Source: Candidatus Poribacteria bacterium
Lineage (GTDB): Bacteria > Poribacteria > WGA-4E > GCA-2687025
Reading direction: 5' to 3'
Length of the DNA: 64,000 bases
Assembly (NCBI GenBank): GCA_018644665.1
Contig: JABGQA010000134.1
Span: 35,301 to 99,300 of the forward strand
The translations under genes were made by a program, and so were the position numbers. Below the pieces are notes generated by a model. The model did no database searches, had not been told where the DNA came from, and worked only from the letters and a program-made list of their open reading frames with translations. This document shows positions 45,850 through 55,333 of this stretch, in pieces. Position 1 is the first letter of the stretch, and the number at the start of each line of letters is the position of its first letter.

Positions 45850-48822
45850 ATGCTCCTGCCGCTGATCGCGTTCCTCGCCCTATGCCCACTGGTCTTCGCC
45901 ACGGCCGCGGACGCCTGGGTCTATCCGGGCGCGGAGTGGCAGACAGCGTCCCCTGAGAGCCAGGGAGTGTCTGGCGAGGCGCTACAAGATGTCGCTGAGT
46001 ACGCCGAGCGACACGGGGGCGGCGCCGGTTGCGTCGTCCGCCACGGGTACATCGTCGCCGAGTGGGGCGACCCGTCGTATCGCGCGGATATCAAGTCCGC
46101 TACGAAGGGCTCCTTCGGGACCACATTACTCGGGGTCGCCGTCGATAAAGGACTCCTGTCCGTCGACGACGCGGCGGCGACGCACTACCCGGGACTGGGC
46201 GGCGCCGACTCCGACTACCCAGGATGGCTCGCTGACGCCACCGTGCGCCACCTCGCGACGATGACCGCCGGATTCGACAACTCCCGACCTGCCCGACTCG
46301 TCTACGAGCCCGGCTCCGACGGCATATACAGCAACGACGGCGCGAACGTCCTCGCGGAACTGCTGACGCTGCGCTTCGGCGAAGACCTGCGCGATGTCGC
46401 CAAGCGCGAGGTGATGGACCGCATCGAGGCGCCGCCATCCGAATGGCGCTGGCGTGACAACGCCTACCGTCCTGACGCCGTGGGCAGTTTGGACAGCCGC
46501 GAGTTCGCGTCCGGCATCACGATCACGTACCGCGCGTTGGCACGTGTCGGATACCTATACCTGCGCGGCGGTCGATGGCGCGACGAGCAGATCGTCTCCG
46601 CCGATTTCCTGCGACGCGCCACGCGCCCGACGTACCTTCCCGCTCCCTGGACGTACTACGCCTACTACTGGGGTTCCAACGAGAACGGCGAATACGCGGG
46701 AATGCCGAAGGACACCTATTGGGCGTCGGGGTTGGGAGACAGCTTCGTCGTCTTCTGCCCGAGCCTGGATGTCGTGGCTGTCCGACTCGGTACGGGCTCC
46801 AGGGCGTCGCATCTCCCGGGCCCGGACGGAGGCGCGGACTGGTCCGACGATTGGGGAGGCCGGGTCCAGAGCTTCTTCAGCCGTATCGTTCGGGGCGTAA
46901 ACGACCCATACCCGCCGAGCCCCGCCATCTCGCGCGTGACGTGGGACGCGCCCGACACAGTCGTCCGCATCGGCGAGGGCGCCGACAACTGGCCGATGAC
47001 ATGGGCCGACGACGGCCATCTGTACACGGCCTACGGCGACGGATGGGGATTCCGGCCCCGCACGCCGGAGAAACTCAGTCTCGGTGTCGGCCGCGTTGTG
47101 GGCGATCCGCCGGAGATCGTGGGGGAGAACATCCCCTCGGAGTCGATCGAGCGGCCGGGCGATGGCGCGTCCGGTGGAAAGGCGAGCGGCATCCTCATGG
47201 TCGACGGCGTCCTGTATATGTGGGTCCGCAACACGGAGAACTCGCAGTTGGCGTGGTCGGAAGATCACGGCCTGTCGTGGATATGGGCCGACTGGCGCTT
47301 CACGGAGAGCTTCGGATGCCCCACCTTCCTGAACTTCGGGGCGAACTACGACGGAGCCCGCGACGACTACGCCTACGTCGTCTCGCAGGACGCCGACAGC
47401 GCCTACCTGGCCGCAGACCGAATGGTGATGGCGCGTGTGCCGACGGACGCGATTCGCGACCGCGCCGCGTACGAGTTCTTCACCGGGACAGACGCCGATG
47501 GCGTTGCTCACTGGTCCGCCGCCATCGGCGACCGCGCCGCGGCGTTCGAGCACGCCTCGCGCTGCTACCGATCCGGCATCACGTACAACCCAGGCCTGGG
47601 ACGCTACCTGTGGTCGCAGGTCATCCCTCCCATACCCAACATGCGAGGCCGTGGACCCGAGCATGATGTCCGTTACGCGGGCGGGTTCGGGATATACGAC
47701 GCGCCGGAGCCCTGGGGTCCGTGGACGACCGTCTTCTTCACCGAGAAATGGGACATGGGGCCGGGTGAGAGCAGTTCGTTGCCCACGAAGTGGATGAGCC
47801 CGGACGGCCTCACGTGCCATCTGGTATTCTCCGGCGAGGACGCCCTATCCGTGCGTCGGGTCAGGTTCGAGCCAACGCGCAACCGGGAGAACGTCTCTAT
47901 GAGCGGAACACGGAACACACGCGTCGAGATCGTAGACGGCGACTGGCACATCAACGGCGAGGTCACCTATCCCGGCGCGGCGGCCAAAGGTCTGCTGATG
48001 AACGTCCGCATGGTGAACGCGACCTTCGAGGACCGAAACCGCGACGACTTCGACTCGGACGCGAACGCGGACATGTTTCTGCGACACATCCCGGACTACT
48101 ACGCGCACGGTGTCCGCGCGTTCACGTTGAACCTCCAGGGCGGGATGCCCGGTTACGAGGACGCGTTGAACTCCGCTATCGAGCCGAACGGCGCGCTGCG
48201 TAGCTCCTACCTCGACCGTATCGCTCGCGTCATAGACGCCTGCGACGAGCAGGGAATTCTCGTGATCCTCGGGTGCTTCTACCAGCGCCAGGACGGTGTA
48301 TTCGCCGACGACGACGCGATCCGCGCCGCGGTTCGCAACACCGTGCGATGGATACAAGACTCCGGCTTCACGAACGTCATGCTCGAGGTTGCCAACGAGT
48401 TCGACCATTCAGGATTCGACCACGACCTCATCAAGTCGGTGGACGGCCAGGTGGAACTGATTCGCATCGCGAAGGAGATGGCGCCGGAGCTTCTGGTGTC
48501 CACGAGCGGGTTGGGCCACGGGCGCGTGCACGAGCCGGTCGTCGCCGTCGTGGACTTCGTGATGCCGCACTACAACGGCACGCCCGTCCACGAGATCCCC
48601 GCGCGCATCCAAGCTCTGAAGCGCTACGGCAAGCCGATCGTGTGCAACGAGGACGACAAGATCAGAAGAGATGGCGCCGAGGCGGCGCGCCTGAGTGTGG
48701 AGAACGGAGCCTCGTGGGGCTTCATGACCACACCCGTCAACCAGTATCAGCCGTTCGTCTTCGGCGGCCGAGACGATGATCCGGCCGTGTACGACATGCT
48801 GAAATCTCTCACGACGCCGTAG
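45850..48822 (+). CDS. Beta-lactamase-like / DUF4185 / glycosidase triple fusion
   Basis: A 990-residue secreted protein with a signal peptide (LIAFLALCPLVFATAADAW). Residues about 25-345 are a class C beta-lactamase/DD-peptidase-type serine hydrolase with the SxxK motif S83-K86 (SATKGSFG) and a YSNDGAN motif. Residues about 370-680 match DUF4185 (NWPMTWADDGHLYTAYGDGW; GWSEDHG-like blades), a propeller related to sialidases. From about 695 a glycosidase-like barrel follows with EVANEFDHSGF (acid/base) and VCNEDDK, closely related to the gene at 16707. An internal ATG at 47899 with GGGAG 8 nt upstream sits at the third domain boundary, suggesting that two genes fused. Confidence 0.8.
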   Translation: MLLPLIAFLALCPLVFATAADAWVYPGAEWQTASPESQGVSGEALQDVAEYAERHGGGAGCVVRHGYIVAEWGDPSYRADIKSATKGSFGTTLLGVAVDKGLLSVDDAAATHYPGLGGADSDYPGWLADATVRHLATMTAGFDNSRPARLVYEPGSDGIYSNDGANVLAELLTLRFGEDLRDVAKREVMDRIEAPPSEWRWRDNAYRPDAVGSLDSREFASGITITYRALARVGYLYLRGGRWRDEQIVSADFLRRATRPTYLPAPWTYYAYYWGSNENGEYAGMPKDTYWASGLGDSFVVFCPSLDVVAVRLGTGSRASHLPGPDGGADWSDDWGGRVQSFFSRIVRGVNDPYPPSPAISRVTWDAPDTVVRIGEGADNWPMTWADDGHLYTAYGDGWGFRPRTPEKLSLGVGRVVGDPPEIVGENIPSESIERPGDGASGGKASGILMVDGVLYMWVRNTENSQLAWSEDHGLSWIWADWRFTESFGCPTFLNFGANYDGARDDYAYVVSQDADSAYLAADRMVMARVPTDAIRDRAAYEFFTGTDADGVAHWSAAIGDRAAAFEHASRCYRSGITYNPGLGRYLWSQVIPPIPNMRGRGPEHDVRYAGGFGIYDAPEPWGPWTTVFFTEKWDMGPGESSSLPTKWMSPDGLTCHLVFSGEDALSVRRVRFEPTRNRENVSMSGTRNTRVEIVDGDWHINGEVTYPGAAAKGLLMNVRMVNATFEDRNRDDFDSDANADMFLRHIPDYYAHGVRAFTLNLQGGMPGYEDALNSAIEPNGALRSSYLDRIARVIDACDEQGILVILGCFYQRQDGVFADDDAIRAAVRNTVRWIQDSGFTNVMLEVANEFDHSGFDHDLIKSVDGQVELIRIAKEMAPELLVSTSGLGHGRVHEPVVAVVDFVMPHYNGTPVHEIPARIQALKRYGKPIVCNEDDKIRRDGAEAARLSVENGASWGFMTTPVNQYQPFVFGGRDDDPAVYDMLKSLTTP

Positions 48823-48834
48823 CGGGCCACAGCC

Positions 48835-49030
48835 GACGATGAGCCGGCCCACGTCGAGTGTCTTCGCCGCCCGCTTCCGCCCGGACACACGGAGACGGTA
48901 AGAGGCCCACCCACTCGCCGTCGTCCACACCGTAGAGCGCGGCATCGTCGGGGTGGATCTCGACAAACCACTCGGGGTCCTGGCGGTTCAGCGCCTCAAC
49001 CTTGTCCGTGCGTGAGCGCCACGGCGTACG
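48835..49030 (-). pseudogene. C-terminal remnant of a molybdopterin oxidoreductase
   Basis: Leftward translation gives RTDKVEALNRQDPEWFVEIH followed by PDDAALYGVDDGEWVG, which is the molybdopterin-dinucleotide-binding domain of the DMSO-reductase/formate-dehydrogenase family. The frame then shifts, and a neighbouring frame continues with ASYRLRVSGRKRAAKTLDVG. Nothing of the other domains remains. It fills the gap between the fusion gene and the serA promoter. Confidence 0.6.
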
Positions 49031-49104
49031 CGCCGTGGCAGCTTGTAGGCCATCGGGTCATGGTCTGCCGCCGTCCGGCGTGACCGTCACGCCGACGGGC
49101 CGCG

Positions 49105-49113
49105 TGCTAATAT
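49105..49113 (+). promoter_or_regulatory. Extended -10 promoter of serA
   Basis: TGCTAATAT is an extended -10 element (TGn before TAATAT) about 100 bp ahead of serA. No good -35 box is present, as is usual for this promoter type. No attenuator or serine-responsive element was recognised in the leader. Confidence 0.45.
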
Positions 49114-49217
49114 GACTTGTGCGCTGTCCCTCGACGCTGCCGAAACACTGTAACGCAGCGCCTTGGCGCGGCATTGCTGTCTGTGGGACGCATCTTCGGT
49201 CAGGAAAGGACACCTCC

Positions 49218-50831
49218 TTGGGGGCTGAAACCGGCGACGCTACGAAACGCGTGCTCGTCAGCGAACCACTCGCCGAGAGCGGACTCGCCATACTGAAGGG
49301 CGAGCCGGGCATCGAGGTGGACGAGCGGCCCGGCATAGGCGCCGAGGAACTGCTCGACTGCATAGGGGACTACGAGGCCCTGCTGATCCGTAGCGGAACG
49401 CAAGTTACCGAAGAGGTGCTTGAGAGGGCGGGTCGCCTGAAAGTTGTCGGCCGGGCCGGCGTGGGTATCGACAACGTCGACCTCAAAGGGGCCACGCGCC
49501 GGGGCATCGTCGTGATGAACAGCCCCACCGGAAATACGATCGCCGCCGCCGAGCACACGATGACGATGATGCTGGCGTTGGCCCGCAATATCGCCCCGGC
49601 GAACGCGTCGCTCCGCGGTGGGAAGTGGGAACGCTCGCCCTTCGTCGGCGTGGAACTCTACAACAAGACGTTGGGGACGCTCGGCCTGGGTCGCGTAGGC
49701 TCCGAGGTAGTCCGACGCGCGCGTGCGTTCGGGATGAACGTGATCGCGGACGACCCTTACGTCTCACAGGGCGCGGCGGAACGCCTCGGGGTGACCCTGA
49801 CGCCATTCGATGAACTGCTGGCCAGGTCGGATTACATCACCGCACACGTCCCGCTCACGCGAGAGACACGGCATCGGTTCGGCGTGGCGGAGTTCGCGCG
49901 TATGAAGCCCGGCGTGCGCATCGTCAACTGCGCGCGCGGCGGCATATTCGACGAGGACGCCCTCCACGACGCTCTCGTGAGCGGGCACGTCGCGGGGGCG
50001 GCGCTCGACGTGTACGAAGACGAGCCCGAGATCAACACGCGCCTCGTCGAACTGCCGACTGTGTTGGCGACGCCGCACCTGGGAGCCTCCACGGAGGAAG
50101 CCCAGGCGAACATCTCCATAGACATCGCGAAGCAGGTCGTGAACGCCCTGCGCGGCCGACCGGTGCAGAACGCGCTCAACATGCCCTCGGTCGACGCGGC
50201 GACACTCGAAGTGCTCGGGCCGTACATCTCCCTCGCCGAGAAGCTAGGCAGCCTCCAGACGCAGATCATCGGCTCCGCGACCATAGAGGAAGTAGGGATC
50301 GAGTACTCCGGTGGGCTGTTCGAGATGGATGTCGCGCCCATCACGACCGCGCTGCAGATGGGCATGCTTCAGCCTGCGTTGGGCGACATGGTCAACTTCG
50401 TGAACGCGCCGCTCTTCTTCAGCGAGCGTGGCATACGGCTGACCGAGACTCGCACGAGTGGCCACGACGCGTTCTCAAACCTACTCACCGTGCGCGTCAG
50501 GACAGGCTCCGGGGTGCGGGTGCTGTCCGGGACAGTCGCCGGCAGCCAACAGCGGCTCGTGATGATCGACGACTACCACTGCAGCGCGACTCCCGAGGGG
50601 CCCATGCTGCTGGTATTCAACAACGACGCGCCGGGCATGATCGGCCTTGTCGGCACGCTGCTGGGCAAGCACCGGATCAACATCGCGGACATGGGCGTCG
50701 GGCGCATCGGTGAGGAAGGCCAGGCGGTGATGATGGTGAACTGCGACACTCCCGTCTCGCGCGCCGTGCTCGACGAACTCGCCATGCAGGAGAACATCAA
50801 CACCGTGCGCTACGCCGTGCTCCCGTCGTAG
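49218..50831 (+). CDS. serA: D-3-phosphoglycerate dehydrogenase
   Basis: A 537-residue enzyme starting serine synthesis. A TTG start 8 nt from AGGAAAGGA is preferred to a longer ORF that would add 33 residues. The N-terminus carries GRAGVGIDNVDLKGATRRGI, then the NAD loop GTLGLGRVGSEV. Catalytic arginine, glutamate and histidine are in NCARGG, DEPEINTRL and TPHLGAST. The allosteric-substrate-binding domain and C-terminal ACT domain (NNDAPGMIGLVGTLLGKHRI) make it the long form. Its own promoter lies upstream. Confidence 0.96.
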   Translation: MGAETGDATKRVLVSEPLAESGLAILKGEPGIEVDERPGIGAEELLDCIGDYEALLIRSGTQVTEEVLERAGRLKVVGRAGVGIDNVDLKGATRRGIVVMNSPTGNTIAAAEHTMTMMLALARNIAPANASLRGGKWERSPFVGVELYNKTLGTLGLGRVGSEVVRRARAFGMNVIADDPYVSQGAAERLGVTLTPFDELLARSDYITAHVPLTRETRHRFGVAEFARMKPGVRIVNCARGGIFDEDALHDALVSGHVAGAALDVYEDEPEINTRLVELPTVLATPHLGASTEEAQANISIDIAKQVVNALRGRPVQNALNMPSVDAATLEVLGPYISLAEKLGSLQTQIIGSATIEEVGIEYSGGLFEMDVAPITTALQMGMLQPALGDMVNFVNAPLFFSERGIRLTETRTSGHDAFSNLLTVRVRTGSGVRVLSGTVAGSQQRLVMIDDYHCSATPEGPMLLVFNNDAPGMIGLVGTLLGKHRINIADMGVGRIGEEGQAVMMVNCDTPVSRAVLDELAMQENINTVRYAVLPS

Positions 50832-50834
50832 CGG

Positions 50835-53441
50835 CTACCTGATCTCCACTTCATACCACAGCGTGCGATGCGGCGGCCCGAGTTGCAGCCGCGCGTGACC
50901 GTCTTCCGAGACCACGTCCACTTCCTCGGCGCGTTGACCCCGCTCGTCGAGCGCCCAGGCCGAGACGCGATGTGAACCGACGGCGAACGAGACGGACGCC
51001 GTGACCGCCTCAACCAGACTCGGCGCCTCGCCCCAGTTCCGGCCGACGGACGTGCGCGTCGCGTCCTTCCATCCCATGTTCGTGTTCTCGACGTCTCCCG
51101 TCGCAGCGATCAGGACGCTCCCGGCTTCGCCGAACCCCTCGCCCTCCATGAGCGTCACGCTGATGGTGGACCAGCCCTGGCGCGTCACGCCGGGTCGGAT
51201 TGTGACGGCGCCCAGATCGAACGCGTCGCCATCGGTGAAGCCGATCACGGACTTCGTGCGCGGCGTGTCGATCACGACGCGTTCACGACCTTCTGTGGAG
51301 GCGTCCCACGTGAACTCACCTGTGTCCGACTGCAGAGGTCCGTCTGCTCTGTCGGGAGCGCCGTCGGGCGTTGAGCCGTCGCCACTCGCCCCCGCGCGAA
51401 TGGCCACGCGGTGGCGTATCGTGGTGTCGTTGTCGACGCCGAGTGTCCCGGCGTGTACGAGGTTCCACGCGCGGCCCTCGCGTCGGAGCAGCTCGATCTC
51501 CCGGTCTGGCGTCAGCCCCACGACTACCTCGCCCTCCGCCGGTCGCAGATCCGCGCGATGGAACAGAGCGGCCGACGAGATCATGTTCGCCATTTTCGGC
51601 GGGTGCCGGTCGATGTCGAAGAAGTTGGGGATGCGGTTCGTCTCCCAGTCGTCCTGTCGGTGGCTGTAGGAGAAGAGGAAGACGCCATCCCAGTCCTGCA
51701 ACGCCGCGATCGCGGCAAGGAGCAGCGGGGCCTCCGCCGAGTATGTGCCCGGCGCGGCGTGGTTGTACTCCGTGCAGAGGTGCGGCTTGCCCTCGACGCG
51801 TCGCTTCGCGAGCCCAGCCAACGCCCCGCCCGGCTCGGTGACCATGCTCACGTTGTCGACCGTCCAGTTCTCGGAATCCCACGGGCGACCCGGGAAGCTT
51901 GGGTGACGCCAATACGCGTGCGTGTCGACCGCGTCGAGTTCCGCCATGAGGTTCGCGGGCGCGTTCCCGACGATCGTCCCCACGACCGGCGCCCGGACGC
52001 CGAGGTCGTCCTTGATGTAGCGGTACATCCGCTGCCAGTAGGCGCGCTCCGTCTCCCATAGGAAGCGCATCCAGTCGTCCGCCGCTCCTGCCGTTCTCTC
52101 GCCGACGTTCGCGCGGGCGAACAGTGGGACGCTCGACTCCTCGACCGATTCCCCCTCGCGGATGCCCACCACGCCTCCGGGGCGCAGCGACACCTCGTCA
52201 ATCCACACGGTCGCGACCTCGTCGCCGAGGTTCGAGATGTTGACGCGTGCGTTGTCGTCGGCGCCGGTGAGGGAAACGACGAACGTGAACGTCTTCCACT
52301 CCGGGGCGAGGGAGAGAGCACTGGTGAACCCAAGGCTCTGCCACGGGTCGTGCGCCTGCCCGATGGCCACGCTTGCCGCGGTCTCGACATCGCTCCGGGC
52401 GCGGACGGTCAGGGTGTACGGGCGGTCGGCGTCGAGAGAGATGCCACCCTGGTTGACCTGCACATGCCAGGCCTGGGAGCTAGGTTGCGTGACGGCGATG
52501 CGCAGCGCCCCCGAGTCGGAGTCGACGCTCGCCGCCGCGGCCCCGTGCCGCTCGACGTTCCACGCCGACGCGCCGTGGGAGAAGTCCGGGTTCGCCAGGA
52601 GTTCATCGCCGACGGGCTCCGCCTTGACGCCCCATGCGGCGCGTAGGCCCTTGGAGCCGTCGTAGCGCGCGCTGAGCCACGCGTTCCACTGTGCGCGGAG
52701 GTCCGCGCGGAACACCTCGGGCAGGGCGTCGACCTTGCCGCCGAGCCACGAATGGATCAGCCCGTTCTCGTTGTTTATCTCGACGATGGCGACGGACGGA
52801 TCGTCGACGTAGGTCGACTCCGTGTAGGGGTTCCAGTGGGTCAGCAGCTTGCGGGCGTACTCCTCCTGGAGTTCCTGCGAGCGATCGTTGAAGAACCCCA
52901 CGATGTGGGTGTCCTTCCAGGCGAGTTCGTCCATCGCGTCGGGGAAGCCGTCGGCGGAGTTGAAGGGGCGCGACACGAGCAGGTTCAGGTTCGTGTAGAT
53001 GCCGTGCGACTTCAGTTGGGCGATGAGGTAGTCGAGGCGGTCGAGCGCTTCCGGGCTCAGCGCGCGTGTGTCGCCGGACTTCTCCGAGCGGATGCCGTTC
53101 GGAAACGTCCGCATGTCCATGTGGTGGAAGCGCACGGCGTTGATGCCGAACTTCGCCATGCGCGCGGCGATTTTCTCGGCGTCATCCTTCTCGGGAAAGC
53201 ACGCGCCGAAGCACAGGTTCACGCCGAACATGCGCAGACGATGGTCACCGACGTAGAAGTGGCCGTCCGACTCGGCGCGAGCAAATCCGTACTTGCCGGC
53301 CGGCGTGTGCAGCCAGTCGGCGATGTTCGTCGGTCCTTCGGAGGCGTCGTCCCAGGGGTGCACGAACGGCACGAGGTCCGCAGCCGTCGTGGTCGTCGCG
53401 GTGAGCGCGGTCATGAGCAGTGTCCAAGCTATGCATCGCAT
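50835..53441 (-). CDS. Large secreted glycosidase with carbohydrate-binding module
   Basis: An 868-residue protein with a signal peptide (TLLMTALTATTTTAAD); this ATG has GGAAG 8 nt upstream. Residues about 25-290 give a clan GH-A barrel beginning with GVNLCFGACFPEKDD, and the acid/base is E225 (VEINNENGLIH). A CBM4/9-like module interrupts it (NPDFSHGASAWNVE; AWHVQVNQGGISLDADRPYT). The barrel resumes later, with the nucleophile candidate in CTEYNHAAPG. The last 270 residues are beta-rich. It likely attacks a plant or algal polysaccharide. Convergent with serA, separated by 3 bp. Confidence 0.8.
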   Translation of the reverse strand: MRCIAWTLLMTALTATTTTAADLVPFVHPWDDASEGPTNIADWLHTPAGKYGFARAESDGHFYVGDHRLRMFGVNLCFGACFPEKDDAEKIAARMAKFGINAVRFHHMDMRTFPNGIRSEKSGDTRALSPEALDRLDYLIAQLKSHGIYTNLNLLVSRPFNSADGFPDAMDELAWKDTHIVGFFNDRSQELQEEYARKLLTHWNPYTESTYVDDPSVAIVEINNENGLIHSWLGGKVDALPEVFRADLRAQWNAWLSARYDGSKGLRAAWGVKAEPVGDELLANPDFSHGASAWNVERHGAAAASVDSDSGALRIAVTQPSSQAWHVQVNQGGISLDADRPYTLTVRARSDVETAASVAIGQAHDPWQSLGFTSALSLAPEWKTFTFVVSLTGADDNARVNISNLGDEVATVWIDEVSLRPGGVVGIREGESVEESSVPLFARANVGERTAGAADDWMRFLWETERAYWQRMYRYIKDDLGVRAPVVGTIVGNAPANLMAELDAVDTHAYWRHPSFPGRPWDSENWTVDNVSMVTEPGGALAGLAKRRVEGKPHLCTEYNHAAPGTYSAEAPLLLAAIAALQDWDGVFLFSYSHRQDDWETNRIPNFFDIDRHPPKMANMISSAALFHRADLRPAEGEVVVGLTPDREIELLRREGRAWNLVHAGTLGVDNDTTIRHRVAIRAGASGDGSTPDGAPDRADGPLQSDTGEFTWDASTEGRERVVIDTPRTKSVIGFTDGDAFDLGAVTIRPGVTRQGWSTISVTLMEGEGFGEAGSVLIAATGDVENTNMGWKDATRTSVGRNWGEAPSLVEAVTASVSFAVGSHRVSAWALDERGQRAEEVDVVSEDGHARLQLGPPHRTLWYEVEIR

Positions 53442-53881
53442 TCGTGAGGCTTCCGGGCGGTGTGCGGCTCGGGCGCGACGACGACCGTCAACGGCAGCGG
53501 GAGGGCAGCGTTGCCATACCGATACATAGCGCCGGGATGTTGGGGACGCCATCCCTCGGGATATATGGTGTTCTCAACACGTGATGGGTTCACCGTGCAA
53601 GGCTCCGATCTGGTCGAGGGTTGCACGCGGGTCTATGAACCCATGCAGCACGCGTCCAAACGCCCTGATGGCGCCCCCAACATATTGAGATGTTGGCCGC
53701 GCGGGCAGACGCGATGCGACTTGCCCTGGATTCGCCCCGATGCGAGGGTGAGTTCCGACCATCTGGTATGCCGGGTCGGAATCCGGCTCGGAAAGAATGA
53801 CAGAATGAGGCTTATCGGAAATCAGGCGGATACACAGACGACGCGTGCATCCTGGAAGCGCAGCGGTCGCGCGTTCGTGAG
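53442..53881. other. Intergenic region without recognised gene
   Basis: 440 bp between two leftward genes. An open frame of 113 codons on the minus strand overlaps the next gene and has no recognisable motif, so it is not called. No hairpin or promoter of quality was found. Confidence 0.4.
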
Positions 53882-54832
53882 TCATTGGCGTCCTACCGTC
53901 CTGAGCCAACCCCACACTGCCGGTCCCAGCGCAGACTCGCCCACGGCGCGCGCTGGGTCATGCCACGAAGGCCACATCTCGCGAGTAGGGTGGGTCGTTA
54001 CGCGCACCCGGGCCCGGCCGCGCACGTCCGTGGTGAACAAGTCGACGCTCCCGGCCGCCTGTATGGCCACGGCGATGCGGTCGCCGTTGGGGGACCAATC
54101 AGGGGTCGCGCTGCGCGCTTCATCCCATGGAATCAGGGGTTCCGCGCTCCCGGCCGCCATATCCACTACATGTGTGGCACTGCCACCGTTGCGGGTCGCG
54201 TCGAGCACGATCCGGTCTCCGGCCGGGTCCGACGATGCCGTGCCTGCCGCAAAGCGACTCGCCGTGATCAGATCGACGGAGTTGGTGCGAGGATCGAGGA
54301 TGTGTAGCCTCCGCGACCGCGGGCTCGGAACGAACAGCACTCTCGCTCCGTCGGCGTGCCAGCTGGGCTTCACGCCCTCCGCGAGCTGGGCAGAGCGTCC
54401 TGTCTTGAGGTCGAGCATATGCACGGTCCAGAAGGCCACTCCACCATGGCGCCAATACAGTAGGCGTCGACCGTCGCGGTTCATCTGGGGCCCGACGCAC
54501 CGGCCTCCGTCAAACGTTAGTCTGCGTACGGCGCCGGACCTGACCTCCAACCGGTAGATCTCCGCCTCGGCCCACGCGTCGCGCGGCGCATCCCGGTCGG
54601 AATCGAAGTAGACGTATCGGCCGTCGGGTGAAAAGACGGGCCGACCGTTGCGATGCCCGTCGGTGATCAGGCGGCGCGGCTCGCCACCGCTAGCGTCGAC
54701 AATGTAGATCTGCCAATCGCCGTCCCAATCGGCTGTGTAAGCTATCTGCATGCGGGCCGCCGCGATCGCTTGCACGGACCCCAGGAGGATGAGGCCCAAT
54801 AGGCAGGTCAGATTAGCGGCGAGTCTTAGCAT
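53882..54832 (-). CDS. Exported TolB-like beta-propeller protein
   Basis: A 316-residue protein with a signal peptide (LTCLLGLILLGSVQAIAAA). Successive PD40 blades are seen: GGEPRRLITDGHRNGRPVFS, then FSPDGRYVYFDSDRD, and DWSPNGDRIAVAIQA. The last 30 residues lack the pattern. Unlike TolB it has no N-terminal TonB-box domain. Its role is probably binding in the periplasm; nothing in the neighbourhood identifies a partner. It is the second of three such propellers in the window. Confidence 0.8.
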   Translation of the reverse strand: MLRLAANLTCLLGLILLGSVQAIAAARMQIAYTADWDGDWQIYIVDASGGEPRRLITDGHRNGRPVFSPDGRYVYFDSDRDAPRDAWAEAEIYRLEVRSGAVRRLTFDGGRCVGPQMNRDGRRLLYWRHGGVAFWTVHMLDLKTGRSAQLAEGVKPSWHADGARVLFVPSPRSRRLHILDPRTNSVDLITASRFAAGTASSDPAGDRIVLDATRNGGSATHVVDMAAGSAEPLIPWDEARSATPDWSPNGDRIAVAIQAAGSVDLFTTDVRGRARVRVTTHPTREMWPSWHDPARAVGESALGPAVWGWLRTVGRQ

Positions 54833-55333
54833 GTCTCCCGCAACCGTGTAGGGGCCCGCGCGAGTTCGCTGATCTGCATGCGATCATCTGGCTTCATCGC
54901 GCTGGAATGTGAGTGTCGCATATGGTCGCAACGGAGAGAATGCACTCGCAACGGATAGGCCCTGAGCGCGGCTCTTCACTGCCGTCCTAAATATGGCCGC
55001 AAGATCCGGCGCGTAACGGACGAGAGGTCTGTCCAAGTGTGGGGTTCGAGTTGGTTCGACCTGTGCTTCCCGCGTAGCGCCTCTCCCGTCGGTCGCGACG
55101 CGGCCGCGTGGGGCTGGCTCAGGCGTCTTGGCGCAGCGGCTCCTTGAGCGTAAGGGCGTCTGGCTGCCGATAGCCGCCATTATGTCGCACGGGCCTTCTC
55201 TGCCTTGCTCGACACGTGGCCCGAGGAGAGACTCCAGTTGCAGGTAGTCCTCGGTAGGAGCGCCCACATGAGGCGCCTCGTTGCTCTGCCGGCATGGTCC
55301 CTTCTAGTAGTCGTGCACGCGGAGGACGACGCG
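54833..55333. other. Intergenic region, divergent propeller genes
   Basis: 500 bp between two propeller genes facing away from each other. Both strands contain ORFs of over 100 codons, but they are arginine/serine-rich, overlap each other and have no motif, so they are not called. It probably holds two promoters; none is convincing by eye. Confidence 0.4.
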
